Source: Ga0074139 sp964515195 (GTDB lineage Bacteria; Bdellovibrionota; Bdellovibrionia; Bdellovibrionales; Bdellovibrionaceae). Taken from it: DNA of 49,198 bases. The notes beneath the pieces were generated by a model. That model searched no databases, was not told the origin of the DNA, and saw only the letters and a list, made by a program, of their open reading frames with translations. Positions within the stretch are counted from its first letter, which is position 1, and each line of letters opens with the position of its first letter. Made by a program: the position numbers and the translations under genes. The stretch is taken from assembly GCA_964515195.1 (NCBI GenBank), contig CAZETK010000020.1:1-49198 (forward strand), written 5' to 3'. This document shows, one piece after another, positions 15,978-23,875 of the stretch.

Positions 15978-16835
15978 TTAGTGTGAACTTTCCTGGACAA
16001 CTTCTTCAGCTTGCAGATTTTCACCCATGCGATAGCGATCCACCAACGTGGGATCGGTTGTTGGGAAAGAATACAACAGCGTATGAACGCCATTGCTCTC
16101 GTCTTCAATTGTAACAACAAGATAGGTCAGGTCAGAGACAGAGTGATCCGGAAACTCCTTGATAAAGGTCACCATCGTGTTCCCATCAATATCAGATTTA
16201 CGCCAGATTTCATCAGCCTCTTCGATACTGGGTTCACGTAAATCAAAAAAGTTCTTGAACTCTGATTGTGGAATATCTTGATCGGAGCGAACTTTCAGCA
16301 TGGATAAATACAACCCAACCGCAAGCGGATCTCCCTCTAGTAAGGAGTCCCCCTCAAGGGCTCCTTCAACAACCTTCTCGTAGATCTTATCGTAAACAAG
16401 CTCCCCATTTTTGTACTTGCTGATCAACTGAACATCCTTCGATGGAAAGTGCATTAAGACAAAAGTCGGGGTTTGGTCTTCGACTGTAACATAGCAGATA
16501 GCAATGTAGGTGAAATCTTGGGATTTGGTGTGGATTTCCTTCATAAAAATATGCACGACCAAATCTTTGAAGGTTTCTTCATCCTTCCAGATCTGGTCCG
16601 GTAGATCCAAAGTCTCTTCCAAGTGCTTTTCCAATTTAATTTGTGCGCGATCAGAGAAGTCTTCTTTCGTGCGGAATGAAAGGTAATCCTGCTCTAACTT
16701 TTCAATGTAGGCGTTGAAGTAAAGATGAAGCTCACGCTCAGACTCAAATATTAAACCAAGCTTTTCATCAATGACGATCAACTCCTCATCCTTGGGGCTT
16801 TTTTTTCTCTTCGCTCTCGACTTAGAATTCTTCAT
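15978..16835 (-). CDS. Protein with a tandemly duplicated ~70-residue domain, function unknown
   Basis: 285 residues when started at ATG 16835; a TTG at 16886 would add 17 residues but lacks a ribosome site, while the ATG follows GATAGGA. A strongly basic N-terminus (MKNSKSRAKRKK) precedes an acidic helical region. Two related segments then appear: residues about 78-147 (LPDQIWKDEE...YIAICYVTVEDQTPTFVLMHFP) and 206-274 (EADEIWRKSD...YLVVTIEDESNGVHTLLYSFP). Both share D-x-IW, a beta-hairpin with V-T-x-E-D, and a closing S/T-x-Y-x-x-G-E-L. The pattern faintly recalls PBECR-type folds, but no catalytic set is evident and this is speculation. Cytoplasmic by lack of signal. Confidence 0.7.
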   Translation of the reverse strand: MKNSKSRAKRKKSPKDEELIVIDEKLGLIFESERELHLYFNAYIEKLEQDYLSFRTKEDFSDRAQIKLEKHLEETLDLPDQIWKDEETFKDLVVHIFMKEIHTKSQDFTYIAICYVTVEDQTPTFVLMHFPSKDVQLISKYKNGELVYDKIYEKVVEGALEGDSLLEGDPLAVGLYLSMLKVRSDQDIPQSEFKNFFDLREPSIEEADEIWRKSDIDGNTMVTFIKEFPDHSVSDLTYLVVTIEDESNGVHTLLYSFPTTDPTLVDRYRMGENLQAEEVVQESSH

Positions 16836-16969
16836 GTTCCTATCATCTCTTGAAGAAGCTAGACTTCCAAACTGGAAAATTGACAAGAACCGTCATGAAG
16901 AGAGCTTGATATTTTAATTTTGCTCAGAGAGCATAAAAACATAGGGATAACTATCGCAAGGAGGCGAGA

Positions 16970-17290
16970 TTGTCTCAAGTGGTTGAAGAAAAAAATTTGG
17001 AGCGCATGGAAGCTCTCCTCGCGCACTCAGCTCGAGGCGTGCACATCCTTTTTGACAATAAATCATTAGCGGACGTCCTTCGCAATGTCAAAGATGATGC
17101 GGACTTTTACAACTTCGATAAGATGAAAAAGGTCCAAGATGTGATGACGGAGCTAATCGCGAAGCCCACCTTCTTCGAAAAGATTTCGTACCTGAAAACA
17201 CTTGATCGCGAATCTTACGAAATGGTGGTGAGAGCTTACTTTCATATCGTGGAAAGCACCGTCCGAGCTAATCACGATCTGACACACTAA
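16970..17290 (+). CDS. Small alpha-helical protein of unknown function
   Basis: 106 residues starting at TTG 16970, seven bases after a strong AAGGAGG. The sequence is helical and charged (MKKVQDVMTELIAKPTFFEKISYL) without signal peptide, membrane segment or cysteine. It is transcribed divergently from the duplicated-domain protein across about 134 bp. The excellent ribosome site makes it a credible gene; the role is unknown. Confidence 0.65.
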   Translation: MSQVVEEKNLERMEALLAHSARGVHILFDNKSLADVLRNVKDDADFYNFDKMKKVQDVMTELIAKPTFFEKISYLKTLDRESYEMVVRAYFHIVESTVRANHDLTH

Positions 17291-17323
17291 ATTCGGCTCG
17301 AATCGCGCAACCCCATGTCTTCG

Positions 17324-17366
17324 AAAGCCAGACCAGCGCGCCTTGGACAAACACGGCACTGGCTTT
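17324..17366. repeat. 8-bp inverted repeat in intergenic DNA
   Basis: AAAGCCAG (17324-17331) and CTGGCTTT (17359-17366) enclose 27 bp. The right half lies in ACAAACACGGCACTGGC, which resembles the dispersed repeat with one inserted base. It may be a decayed copy able to fold as RNA. Confidence 0.35.
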
Positions 17367-17456
17367 GGCTTCGTCGGCGCAACAGACCGAAACAGGCAAA
17401 AGTCGAGCTTAATCCTGCAGTTCAATAATGCCTAAAATCATCCGAAAAGATATAGG

Positions 17457-17762
17457 ATGAAGACCCTGCTCTTTTTTATTTTTATCCTAACCACTCCCAT
17501 TTGGGCCGAGTACCGGGTCTTCCAGCTTCGCATCACCCAACCTCAAGCCGAAAACACTCAGGCCCCACAGCCGCGTTTTATTCAAAGCACCTTGGACCCT
17601 TGGCAGTATAAGGAGTACTACCCTCTAGCTCCGGATGAAGTCATCGACTACACAGAGACCTGGATGTGTCCGGGACGCACCGATCACCATCAAGACCTTT
17701 GTCCGAACCCGAACAAGGCCCAGATTCCAGACGCCCCTGTCTCAAATCAAAACACTCCATGA
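17457..17762 (+). CDS. Small exported protein of unknown function
   Basis: 101 residues with a classical signal peptide (MKTLLFFIFILTTPIWAEY, cleavage expected after WA). The mature part of about 84 residues is Pro/Gln-rich with two cysteines (MCPGRTDHHQDLCPN) that could form a disulfide in the periplasm. The gene ends 13 bp before the coiled-coil/alpha-crystallin protein on the same strand, so the two may be cotranscribed. No family is recognised. Confidence 0.65.
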   Translation: MKTLLFFIFILTTPIWAEYRVFQLRITQPQAENTQAPQPRFIQSTLDPWQYKEYYPLAPDEVIDYTETWMCPGRTDHHQDLCPNPNKAQIPDAPVSNQNTP

Positions 17763-17775
17763 TAAACTTTTATTC

Positions 17776-19074
17776 ATGGCGATCGACACAGCTCGAGCAC
17801 GAGCACGCGCAAGGGAAGATTTAGCAGAAGTTCAAGCGGATCACGCCCGTAAGAAGAAAAAATTAGTTCAGCAAAATGAAGCTGAACTCGAGAATCTACA
17901 AGAGAACTACACAAAGCGTAAAGAAATCACCAATGACCGCAATGAGGCGGCCATTAACCATATTCAAAAACGGCATAAAGATGAGATTGAAACTTTCACA
18001 GAGCGACGCGAAAAAGCTGTCCAAAAAAGCCAATCTAAAATCGAGAAAATGGATGAATCCTACCGAAGCAAGATTATCGAGATGCAAAAGGAGCGCTCGA
18101 AGAGTCTTGAAACTTTAGAGACGGAACAAAAAGAAAAAAGCCGCAAGATCATCGAAGATAGCGAGGCGCGGGTAACTCAGTCTCGTATCGAGGGGCAAAA
18201 AAAACTTCGCCTGATGAAAGACCACTACCGCCGTCTTATCCAGCAAGAGGACCACAACGCCCAAAGACGATTAGAGGCTGTTCGTGATGGTCGGGAAGAA
18301 ACCATCAAGCACGAGATGGATCGAGGAGAGTTTCAAAGAAACAAAGTCCGACAATCCTATGAAAATGAAGTAAAACAACTTCACCAAGAGGGTGAACGCA
18401 CCATTGCTTATGAACAGGCCATGAAAGATCAGAAACTTAAAAAATTGAATCAGGAATACGAACACGACTATGAAAAGACTCGCCAACATTGGGTCAATCG
18501 AGAGCAGAACCTTCAGGAAGGCTACGCTCGTAAACTCGAAGAGCAGCAACAAGCCCATGAACTGCATTCCAAGACAAAACAAAAGCACTTCCAAAAAATA
18601 TACGCTAAAAACGAACAGGACAATCAAATCGCCCTCGAAATTCAAAACGAAAAATATCAAAAGCAAATGCTCAATCAGCAGCGCAAAATGGTAAGGGACA
18701 CCGCTCAATATATCGGTAAGGAAGAGGATCCATTCTACAAAATTGAGAATCGTGGTTCCCACCTGGAAGAAACTTCGGATTCGTATATCCTAACCGCCTA
18801 CGTCCCCGAACACGAGAAAGACAGCGTCAAGGTTCTTGTTGACCGCCAAAAGGCCGTGATCAGCGGACAAAGGGCCTTCAATGACAAAATTGAAGAAGAT
18901 AACAAAAAAGTCACCACAAATAATTATCAAAGCTTCCGCGAGGAATTTCAGTTTACTAAGCCTGTCGTGACAGAGGCCATGGTACGTGAACGAAACGGTG
19001 ACTACGTTGTTTTTGAAATTCCCAAAATGTCTTCTGTAGAAAACAGGGGACTTAGACTCAATAAAAAGGGATGA
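17776..19074 (+). CDS. Long coiled coil fused to a C-terminal alpha-crystallin (Hsp20)-like domain
   Basis: 432 residues. Residues 1-315 are almost uninterrupted charged helix (RARAREDLAEVQADHARKKK; repeated QKxxRKxxE patterns), predicting a long cytoplasmic coiled coil. Residues about 325-428 look like a small heat-shock-protein core: a strand pair LEETSDSYILTAYVPE, VLVDRQKAVISGQRA, then YQSFREEFQFTKPVVTEAMV and GDYVVFEIPK, the order of beta strands seen in alpha-crystallin domains. The ATG at 17776 has no clear Shine-Dalgarno; the open frame upstream to 17635 overlaps the secreted-protein gene and is not coding. The usual sHSP N-terminal arm and IXI tail are absent. A holdase anchored on a filament-like rod is a possible reading, not demonstrated. 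Confidence 0.75.
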   Translation: MAIDTARARARAREDLAEVQADHARKKKKLVQQNEAELENLQENYTKRKEITNDRNEAAINHIQKRHKDEIETFTERREKAVQKSQSKIEKMDESYRSKIIEMQKERSKSLETLETEQKEKSRKIIEDSEARVTQSRIEGQKKLRLMKDHYRRLIQQEDHNAQRRLEAVRDGREETIKHEMDRGEFQRNKVRQSYENEVKQLHQEGERTIAYEQAMKDQKLKKLNQEYEHDYEKTRQHWVNREQNLQEGYARKLEEQQQAHELHSKTKQKHFQKIYAKNEQDNQIALEIQNEKYQKQMLNQQRKMVRDTAQYIGKEEDPFYKIENRGSHLEETSDSYILTAYVPEHEKDSVKVLVDRQKAVISGQRAFNDKIEEDNKKVTTNNYQSFREEFQFTKPVVTEAMVRERNGDYVVFEIPKMSSVENRGLRLNKKG

Positions 19075-19084
19075 CTTCGTCCGC

Positions 19085-20581
19085 CTAGGCCACTCGGTAA
19101 AGGGTGGCGGCCCCCCGCCCGAATTTCTCGAGAATATTTTTCTCGAGCCCTTCCTTCAAGATTCGATGAGTTGTCCGGCTTGAGAGGTTAAGAACCTGCG
19201 CCGCCTGGTAAGTGGTAAAACTGGAATCTCGAAACCGATCCTGGATAATATTTAAGTTTTGCGACGACTTTTGCAGATAGGTTTTCTCCGCCGTCACTGA
19301 AACAGTGTAACAAGAGGTGGACCTAAAGAAGACCTCTGAATTTTTGACACTCACCGTCCATGGTAATTCATGCTTTTGGCACCAAACACGAAATCGCTGT
19401 ATCAACCGGTAAACACGGCCTGGCGAGGTCCAGGGATTGAAGTGCTCACCGGAGTAAACCTCTGCGAAAACACGCCAGAGGCTTGGGCGACGATAAAAGT
19501 CGGAACAAAAAACCTGTAGCAGTCGAGCTAAAAGTTCTTCATCCCCAATACAGACCGTGGAATCTAATAGACTACGCCCCATCGTCAAATCAAAGTCAGG
19601 TGTTAAAGGGGCAGGATGAAAGTGACCTGGATCCCAGTGGTAGTGCGCAGGCAAGTGAATCCAGCTCTGGCGGGGCTGGACCATGCGCTTTCGGTAAGTT
19701 AAAAATGGAGTCCCAAAATATACGTGAGTAAAAAGATGTGGATCTCGTTTATACAGAGACCAGAAATAGTCACAATCACGAACGGTTTCATAACTTTGAA
19801 TCTGTAAAGCTCGTTGTCGAACTTTTAAAATCTCTTGCTGTGATTCAGATCCAGGCCCGTACATGAAAAGCTTCAAAAGGGCTCGCCACTTTTGTAAATG
19901 AAGCTCACTGGGACCCCCATGAGAAGAAAGACGGCTTTCTCCGTCTCGCAAATAAGCTTGGGCAAGTCCATACTCCCCTTGAAGAATAGCCGTTTGGGCC
20001 GAAAGTTCCAGAGTGTTTCCATGAAGCAATTGTTGTCCCACGGTTTGCTCACGCAGCTCCGTTAGCAGAACTTCGGCAGAGTGATGATTATCGACAGCGA
20101 TGTAAGCCGAAGCCAGATTTACCTGGGCTAACAATTTCTGATAGGAATCCAAGTTGCGAGTTCGAAGATACTTTTTCAAAGATGGAATCGCTTTTCGGTA
20201 TTCCCATCGTCCCATATAAGCCAAAGCTTGGTAAAGCCAAACCTCCGGCAGATCATCTCCAGAAATTTGTTCTAGCAGAGCTAAAGCTTCAGCTGTAAAT
20301 CCCATACGAGTCAAAACGCTGGCATAGGCCGCCTGTTCAGTGGAAGTCGCAGGTTGTTGGCCAGGAAACTCGGGTCTGACAATGGGGTTAAGCCAGCACA
20401 CACCCAGCCATGGAAGATTCACCCGCCTAGCCAGGTGGGCGAATTCACAAATGATGGCCCTTGGCAGCTGCGCTCTTTGAAACTCTACCAGACGGCTGCG
20501 CACCACCGCCCCTTGACCCATGCGAATCAAGGAATCCAATTCATTTGCAATCTGCGTGAGCTCTTCAACTTGATTTTTCAT
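19085..20581 (-). CDS. TPR-type regulator with C-terminal winged-helix domain
   Basis: 498 residues. Residues about 75-260 form helical hairpins with TPR character (MGRWEYRKAIPSLKKYL; ILQGEYGLAQAYLRDGES). The middle (about 330-430) resembles a response-type beta-alpha domain of unknown role. Residues 445-498 (TTYQAAQVLNLSSRTTHRILKEGLEKN, then GRGAATLYRV) form a helix-turn-helix followed by a wing, typical of a DNA-binding winged helix. Together this suggests a cytoplasmic transcription regulator sensing a peptide or protein ligand through TPRs. It is divergent from the methyltransferase gene across 168 bp, its most likely target. Family not identified. Confidence 0.7.
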   Translation of the reverse strand: MKNQVEELTQIANELDSLIRMGQGAVVRSRLVEFQRAQLPRAIICEFAHLARRVNLPWLGVCWLNPIVRPEFPGQQPATSTEQAAYASVLTRMGFTAEALALLEQISGDDLPEVWLYQALAYMGRWEYRKAIPSLKKYLRTRNLDSYQKLLAQVNLASAYIAVDNHHSAEVLLTELREQTVGQQLLHGNTLELSAQTAILQGEYGLAQAYLRDGESRLSSHGGPSELHLQKWRALLKLFMYGPGSESQQEILKVRQRALQIQSYETVRDCDYFWSLYKRDPHLFTHVYFGTPFLTYRKRMVQPRQSWIHLPAHYHWDPGHFHPAPLTPDFDLTMGRSLLDSTVCIGDEELLARLLQVFCSDFYRRPSLWRVFAEVYSGEHFNPWTSPGRVYRLIQRFRVWCQKHELPWTVSVKNSEVFFRSTSCYTVSVTAEKTYLQKSSQNLNIIQDRFRDSSFTTYQAAQVLNLSSRTTHRILKEGLEKNILEKFGRGAATLYRVA

Positions 20582-20749
20582 CTACAGACATCGCCTCAAA
20601 ATAAGAATCTGTTGATTTTACGGCATTTTTCATTGAGATCTCGCCAAATTCGTTCATTCCGAACGCCTTCGCTCCATTCTATCCTTAAGACATGGACGGT
20701 TGGTGCGTTTTCTTCAAGTCGTCCCAACTTGAAACAAAAAGGAGCAATC

Positions 20750-21736
20750 ATGCTATCAAGCCAATTCTCTCGACTAAAACGCTTCTGCCGATATTTTTTT
20801 CTGGGCTTACTCCATATGGGATCTCGCATGTACTTGCCTCGTTTGCCCGAGCCTGATGAGATCACAGAGGATATTGACGATGTCCAAGAGTACTCCATGG
20901 TCATGTCTACTGTGATGTCTCTTCCCTACATTCTGATTTGCGATCTTATTCAGCGCGCTCGCAACGCTCCCGGCGGTAAGGCTTTGGATTTGTGCTGCGG
21001 ACCCGGTCTTTTCACCACTCTTTTAGCAAAGGAAATGGACTACGCGGATGTTACAGGAGTTGATTTGTCACAGGAAATGCTCCAACGGGCCCGACAAAAT
21101 GCGGATAAAAACCAAGCTAGCCATCATGTTCACTTTCTTCAAGACAACGTTTCAAGCCCTCAGGTATTAAAAGCAAAATCCTATGATCTTGTTACCGTTC
21201 TGAACGGCATTCACCATTTCCCATCTTTAGAGCACGTTCGAGCGACCTTGCAAGTGGCCGATCAAGTGACCTCAGATCAGGGATTGATTGTCATCATGGA
21301 TCCGGTTCGACAAAAATCAACTCGCTTAGCTGAAGGCTATATTAAGACAGCGGGACAAGACTATCTGGATCAGCAGTTACCTAACTTTTACCGTCAGTTC
21401 CGAGACTCTGTTTACGCCAGTTGGACCCCCGATGAGCTTTGGAGCGTGATCCCCCAGTCGACACGTCGGAATTGGGTTCAGATCACTCCGTTCGGTTTAC
21501 CCACGTTTCAAATTCTGGTGGGTTTACCAGTGGGAAGAACATCATTATTCGTTAATCATTCCCTACCAGAAAGTTTTTTTGCCAAACTTGTTCCGCAACA
21601 GGCACGAATGGACTGGAACCTATTCAAGTATAGCTTCAAGTGGGGCTTTAAGCGTCTTTTTACCCCTTCACAAAGTCGGAAAACTCCCGCAAAGAGGCCT
21701 TCGGATCAGGCTCACGACACTACCCTGCCTGGCTAG
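20750..21736 (+). CDS. Class I SAM-dependent methyltransferase
   Basis: 328 residues starting at ATG 20750 after AAAAAGGAG; the frame is open upstream but runs antisense to the divergent regulator and is not coding there. The SAM-binding motif I ALDLCCGPGLFT (about residues 77-88) is followed by the acidic-loop strand VTGVDLSQEML and a post-I region LVTVLNGIHHFP. The fold is a Rossmann methyltransferase of the methyltransf_11/25 type; the C-terminal 100 residues are basic. The substrate is unknown. It is divergently oriented to the TPR/winged-helix regulator, which may control it. Confidence 0.8.
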   Translation: MLSSQFSRLKRFCRYFFLGLLHMGSRMYLPRLPEPDEITEDIDDVQEYSMVMSTVMSLPYILICDLIQRARNAPGGKALDLCCGPGLFTTLLAKEMDYADVTGVDLSQEMLQRARQNADKNQASHHVHFLQDNVSSPQVLKAKSYDLVTVLNGIHHFPSLEHVRATLQVADQVTSDQGLIVIMDPVRQKSTRLAEGYIKTAGQDYLDQQLPNFYRQFRDSVYASWTPDELWSVIPQSTRRNWVQITPFGLPTFQILVGLPVGRTSLFVNHSLPESFFAKLVPQQARMDWNLFKYSFKWGFKRLFTPSQSRKTPAKRPSDQAHDTTLPG

Positions 21737-21827
21737 TCCGAATCCACTTGGTTTACTAGGTTAGGCCCTATGTGGATAGACTCTGATAATTTCCCCTTTT
21801 TTGTCACGGCCCTGTAAAGACTGCTGT

Positions 21828-21856
21828 CCAGAATCCTGACACTTTCAGGATTCTGG
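21828..21856. repeat. Perfect 12-bp inverted repeat upstream of an exported protein gene
   Basis: CCAGAATCCTGA (21828-21839) and TCAGGATTCTGG (21845-21856) around the loop CACTT. It lies 46 bp before the ATG at 21903. No T-tract follows, so an operator or a structured leader is more likely than a terminator. Confidence 0.7.
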
Positions 21857-21902
21857 AAGTCGCGGTAAGACAAAGCGCGGCCTAAAGAGGCTCGGGGGAA
21901 AA

Positions 21903-22379
21903 ATGAAAACGACCATTCGAACAGCCTTAGCCTTTTTTTTGATGGTAGCGGCACCACAGCTGGTCAAAGCTCAAGATGTGGCCGCATGCTTAGGTCTGAT
22001 TGCACAAAGTTGGCCGTTGGCCGCGAAGGCCGAGTTTAGAGGTGAAACCCGGCATAAGACAGGCTGCCAGCTCAATCTTCAACAAACAGGTTTGACCTTG
22101 AATGTTGAGGCCATTGGCAATCCTCTTCATATTCAGTTTGCTTTAGGAAATCCATCGCCGGAAGTGGAGCAAAACCTTTTGAGCTGCAAAGTAGACAAAG
22201 AAAAACTCCACATCGTTCTCGAGGAAAAGTATCTTGAATCATTTGAGCGACGGGATCGAACCCAACTCACTCTTTTAAAAAGACATGGCAAAGGGTTTAG
22301 CATGATTCTCTCTAAAAAAGAAACGAGGCTCTTAAGACCCAACCAACAAAGTAATCTGATCTGCCATTTAGATTATTAA
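21903..22379 (+). CDS. Exported protein of unknown function
   Basis: 158 residues with a signal peptide (MKTTIRTALAFFLMVAAPQLVKAQD, cleavage after KA). The mature part has four cysteines (AACLG, GCQLN, LSCKV, ICHLD), which could form two disulfides, and a basic C-terminal half. No domain is recognised. A GAGG-like ribosome site (GAGGCTCGGGGG) precedes the ATG. It converges on the small gene at 22402. The hairpin 46 bp upstream is the only regulatory feature seen. Confidence 0.7.
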   Translation: MKTTIRTALAFFLMVAAPQLVKAQDVAACLGLIAQSWPLAAKAEFRGETRHKTGCQLNLQQTGLTLNVEAIGNPLHIQFALGNPSPEVEQNLLSCKVDKEKLHIVLEEKYLESFERRDRTQLTLLKRHGKGFSMILSKKETRLLRPNQQSNLICHLDY

Positions 22380-22401
22380 ATCATTTTAAAACAGATAGAA
22401 T

Positions 22402-22611
22402 TCAGTCTTCCACTCTTAAACCAGAAGTCTTAAGCTCGCCGATCATAAAACGAAAACGGTTATGCAGGTCCTCGACAAGAGCCAGTCTTGACATAAACTC
22501 TTCTTCAAGCGAGAGCTGAGTAACAGGAGTATCCGAAAGCTCATTATAAACATACGCCGAAAGGAAAGCAGATGAACTCTGTACCTTTTCTTGCTGGGAT
22601 ATGTTTTTCAT
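22402..22611 (-). CDS. Small protein of unknown function (69 aa)
   Basis: ATG at 22611 is preceded by AGAGGAGG at ideal spacing; the open frame runs further upstream to a TTG at 22632 that lacks such a site. The product (MKNISQQEKVQSSSAFLSAY...) is soluble, mildly acidic and helical in its second half (EEFMSRLALVEDLHNRFRFM). No motif is recognised. The strong ribosome site argues for a real gene. Confidence 0.6.
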   Translation of the reverse strand: MKNISQQEKVQSSSAFLSAYVYNELSDTPVTQLSLEEEFMSRLALVEDLHNRFRFMIGELKTSGLRVED

Positions 22612-22713
22612 ACTTGCCTCCTCTTGGCTCAAGCCCGACCTATTACTTTAGGTAAGCTTATTTGGGTTTCACAACTTAAATTCTCTTACATGAGTTTTTT
22701 ACATGTATTCTGC

Positions 22714-23343
22714 TCAGTACTCACATTTCACACTCGCATTATCCGTGCTTTGTAAGAGCACGCGATCGTCATTGGATCTCAAATAAGTTGCCATCACGCT
22801 GGGACTCTCATCGTTATGACGCATCCCCAAAACATGACCGAACTCATGAAGGGCAAGTGCTTCCATATTAACCCCCCCCAAAGCTCGGTACTCGGCTGTG
22901 CTCGCTTCCGTCGAGTAGAATCGATAATTGTAACCATTCAATCGCATATCAGCCTCTTGAATTTGATCCCCTACCCAATATAAAGAGGTGCGTCCTTGCT
23001 CGGAGGCGCGATCCTGTTCCCACGCAGTCATAAAGTAAATAATGTTGATAGAATCCCGGGCTGGGTGACTACCGCCTATGCGATTTTCTTCAATAACGAT
23101 CAGGGTACGGCCATAAGATTCGTTCCAAGTTTGTGCCGCTTTGCGAATAGAACTCTCATGCTCAGCTGGTACAGATGTATGAAGAAACATACGGACAGGA
23201 AGTTTTTGCTTCCAAGAAACCCGCTCTCCGTAGACATTCTGAATAAATCCGCAGTCGTCCTGGGCACCCTTGGGTTTTGAGCAACTTAGCATTGCACTTA
23301 GCGAGATCAAAATGACAAGAACTCGATAGCCAAGATGATTCAT
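22714..23343 (-). CDS. Matrixin-like zinc metalloprotease lipoprotein
   Basis: 209 residues. A signal peptide ends in MLSC21, a loose lipobox that predicts a lipid anchor. The metzincin zinc site is H166-E-F-G-H170-V-L-G-M-R-H176 followed by the Met-turn PSVMA, which fits matrixin/M10-type peptidases. Two further cysteines (C31 in DDCGF and the C-terminal CEY) may bridge. ATG at 23343 follows TAGGAGG, whereas the ATG at 23358 has no ribosome site. Such proteases are surface or periplasmic endopeptidases. A predatory or nutritional role is inference. Confidence 0.88.
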   Translation of the reverse strand: MNHLGYRVLVILISLSAMLSCSKPKGAQDDCGFIQNVYGERVSWKQKLPVRMFLHTSVPAEHESSIRKAAQTWNESYGRTLIVIEENRIGGSHPARDSINIIYFMTAWEQDRASEQGRTSLYWVGDQIQEADMRLNGYNYRFYSTEASTAEYRALGGVNMEALALHEFGHVLGMRHNDESPSVMATYLRSNDDRVLLQSTDNASVKCEY

Positions 23344-23875
23344 GGGCCTCCTACCCATCGCTATCGCAAGGAGAGGACCACTTCAGCCCTCTATAGCTTT
23401 GAGAAGAGAGCGAAGGCCGCTTGGCCAGTTTGTCGACAGCGGCTTACTGTGCTTCTAACGGCTCGAAACCATTGATAAAATGACTGTTAAAGTTTTAGAC
23501 ACCCGGTGAGCCGTGAAGGGCTTCATTGAGGGCCGATATATAAGTGGTATCAATATCACCCCATCACAATCTCGGCGCTTACGAACATTGTGTCCCCAGC
23601 TCTTTATCTCACTGAAATTCATGATGAATTTCTCATGGCACAGGTTCTGCTTAGTGTATCAAAGTAAGACGAAGCCAAACTCCTCCGAGGAAATCTTCGT
23701 ACATCGGCTCGCTCCAGACTCCTGGGGCCAATTGCGAGCCACCATCCTACCTACACAACCCACCTTGAGGCCTGGGGAAAGAAAAAACCCCTCCCGCCTC
23801 TCCTGCGCATTTGCTATGGTAGAGACTCTTTGCCGCCAACAATTACATTCCTCTTCCTAAAAAAGGAGTCTCCTT
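23344..23875. other. 532-bp gene-poor gap between the matrixin-like gene and icd
   Basis: An open frame at 23513-23860 exists on the plus strand, but it has no ribosome site and a composition unlike neighbouring proteins (see rejected items). A TATGGT with extended TGC at 23813-23820 could be a -10 for icd, but no matching -35 is present. I see no tRNA, terminator or repeat here. Confidence 0.5.

Noticed and set aside
17635..17775. N-terminal extension of the coiled-coil protein
   Set aside because: It overlaps the secreted-protein gene in another frame and lacks a start with ribosome site.
20354..20749. N-terminal extension of the methyltransferase
   Set aside because: Runs antisense through the 5' end of the divergent regulator; ATG 20750 with AAAAAGGAG fits better.
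23513..23860. 115-codon plus-strand ORF in the gap before icd
   Set aside because: No ribosome site, Arg/Ser-rich random-looking composition, and no motif.
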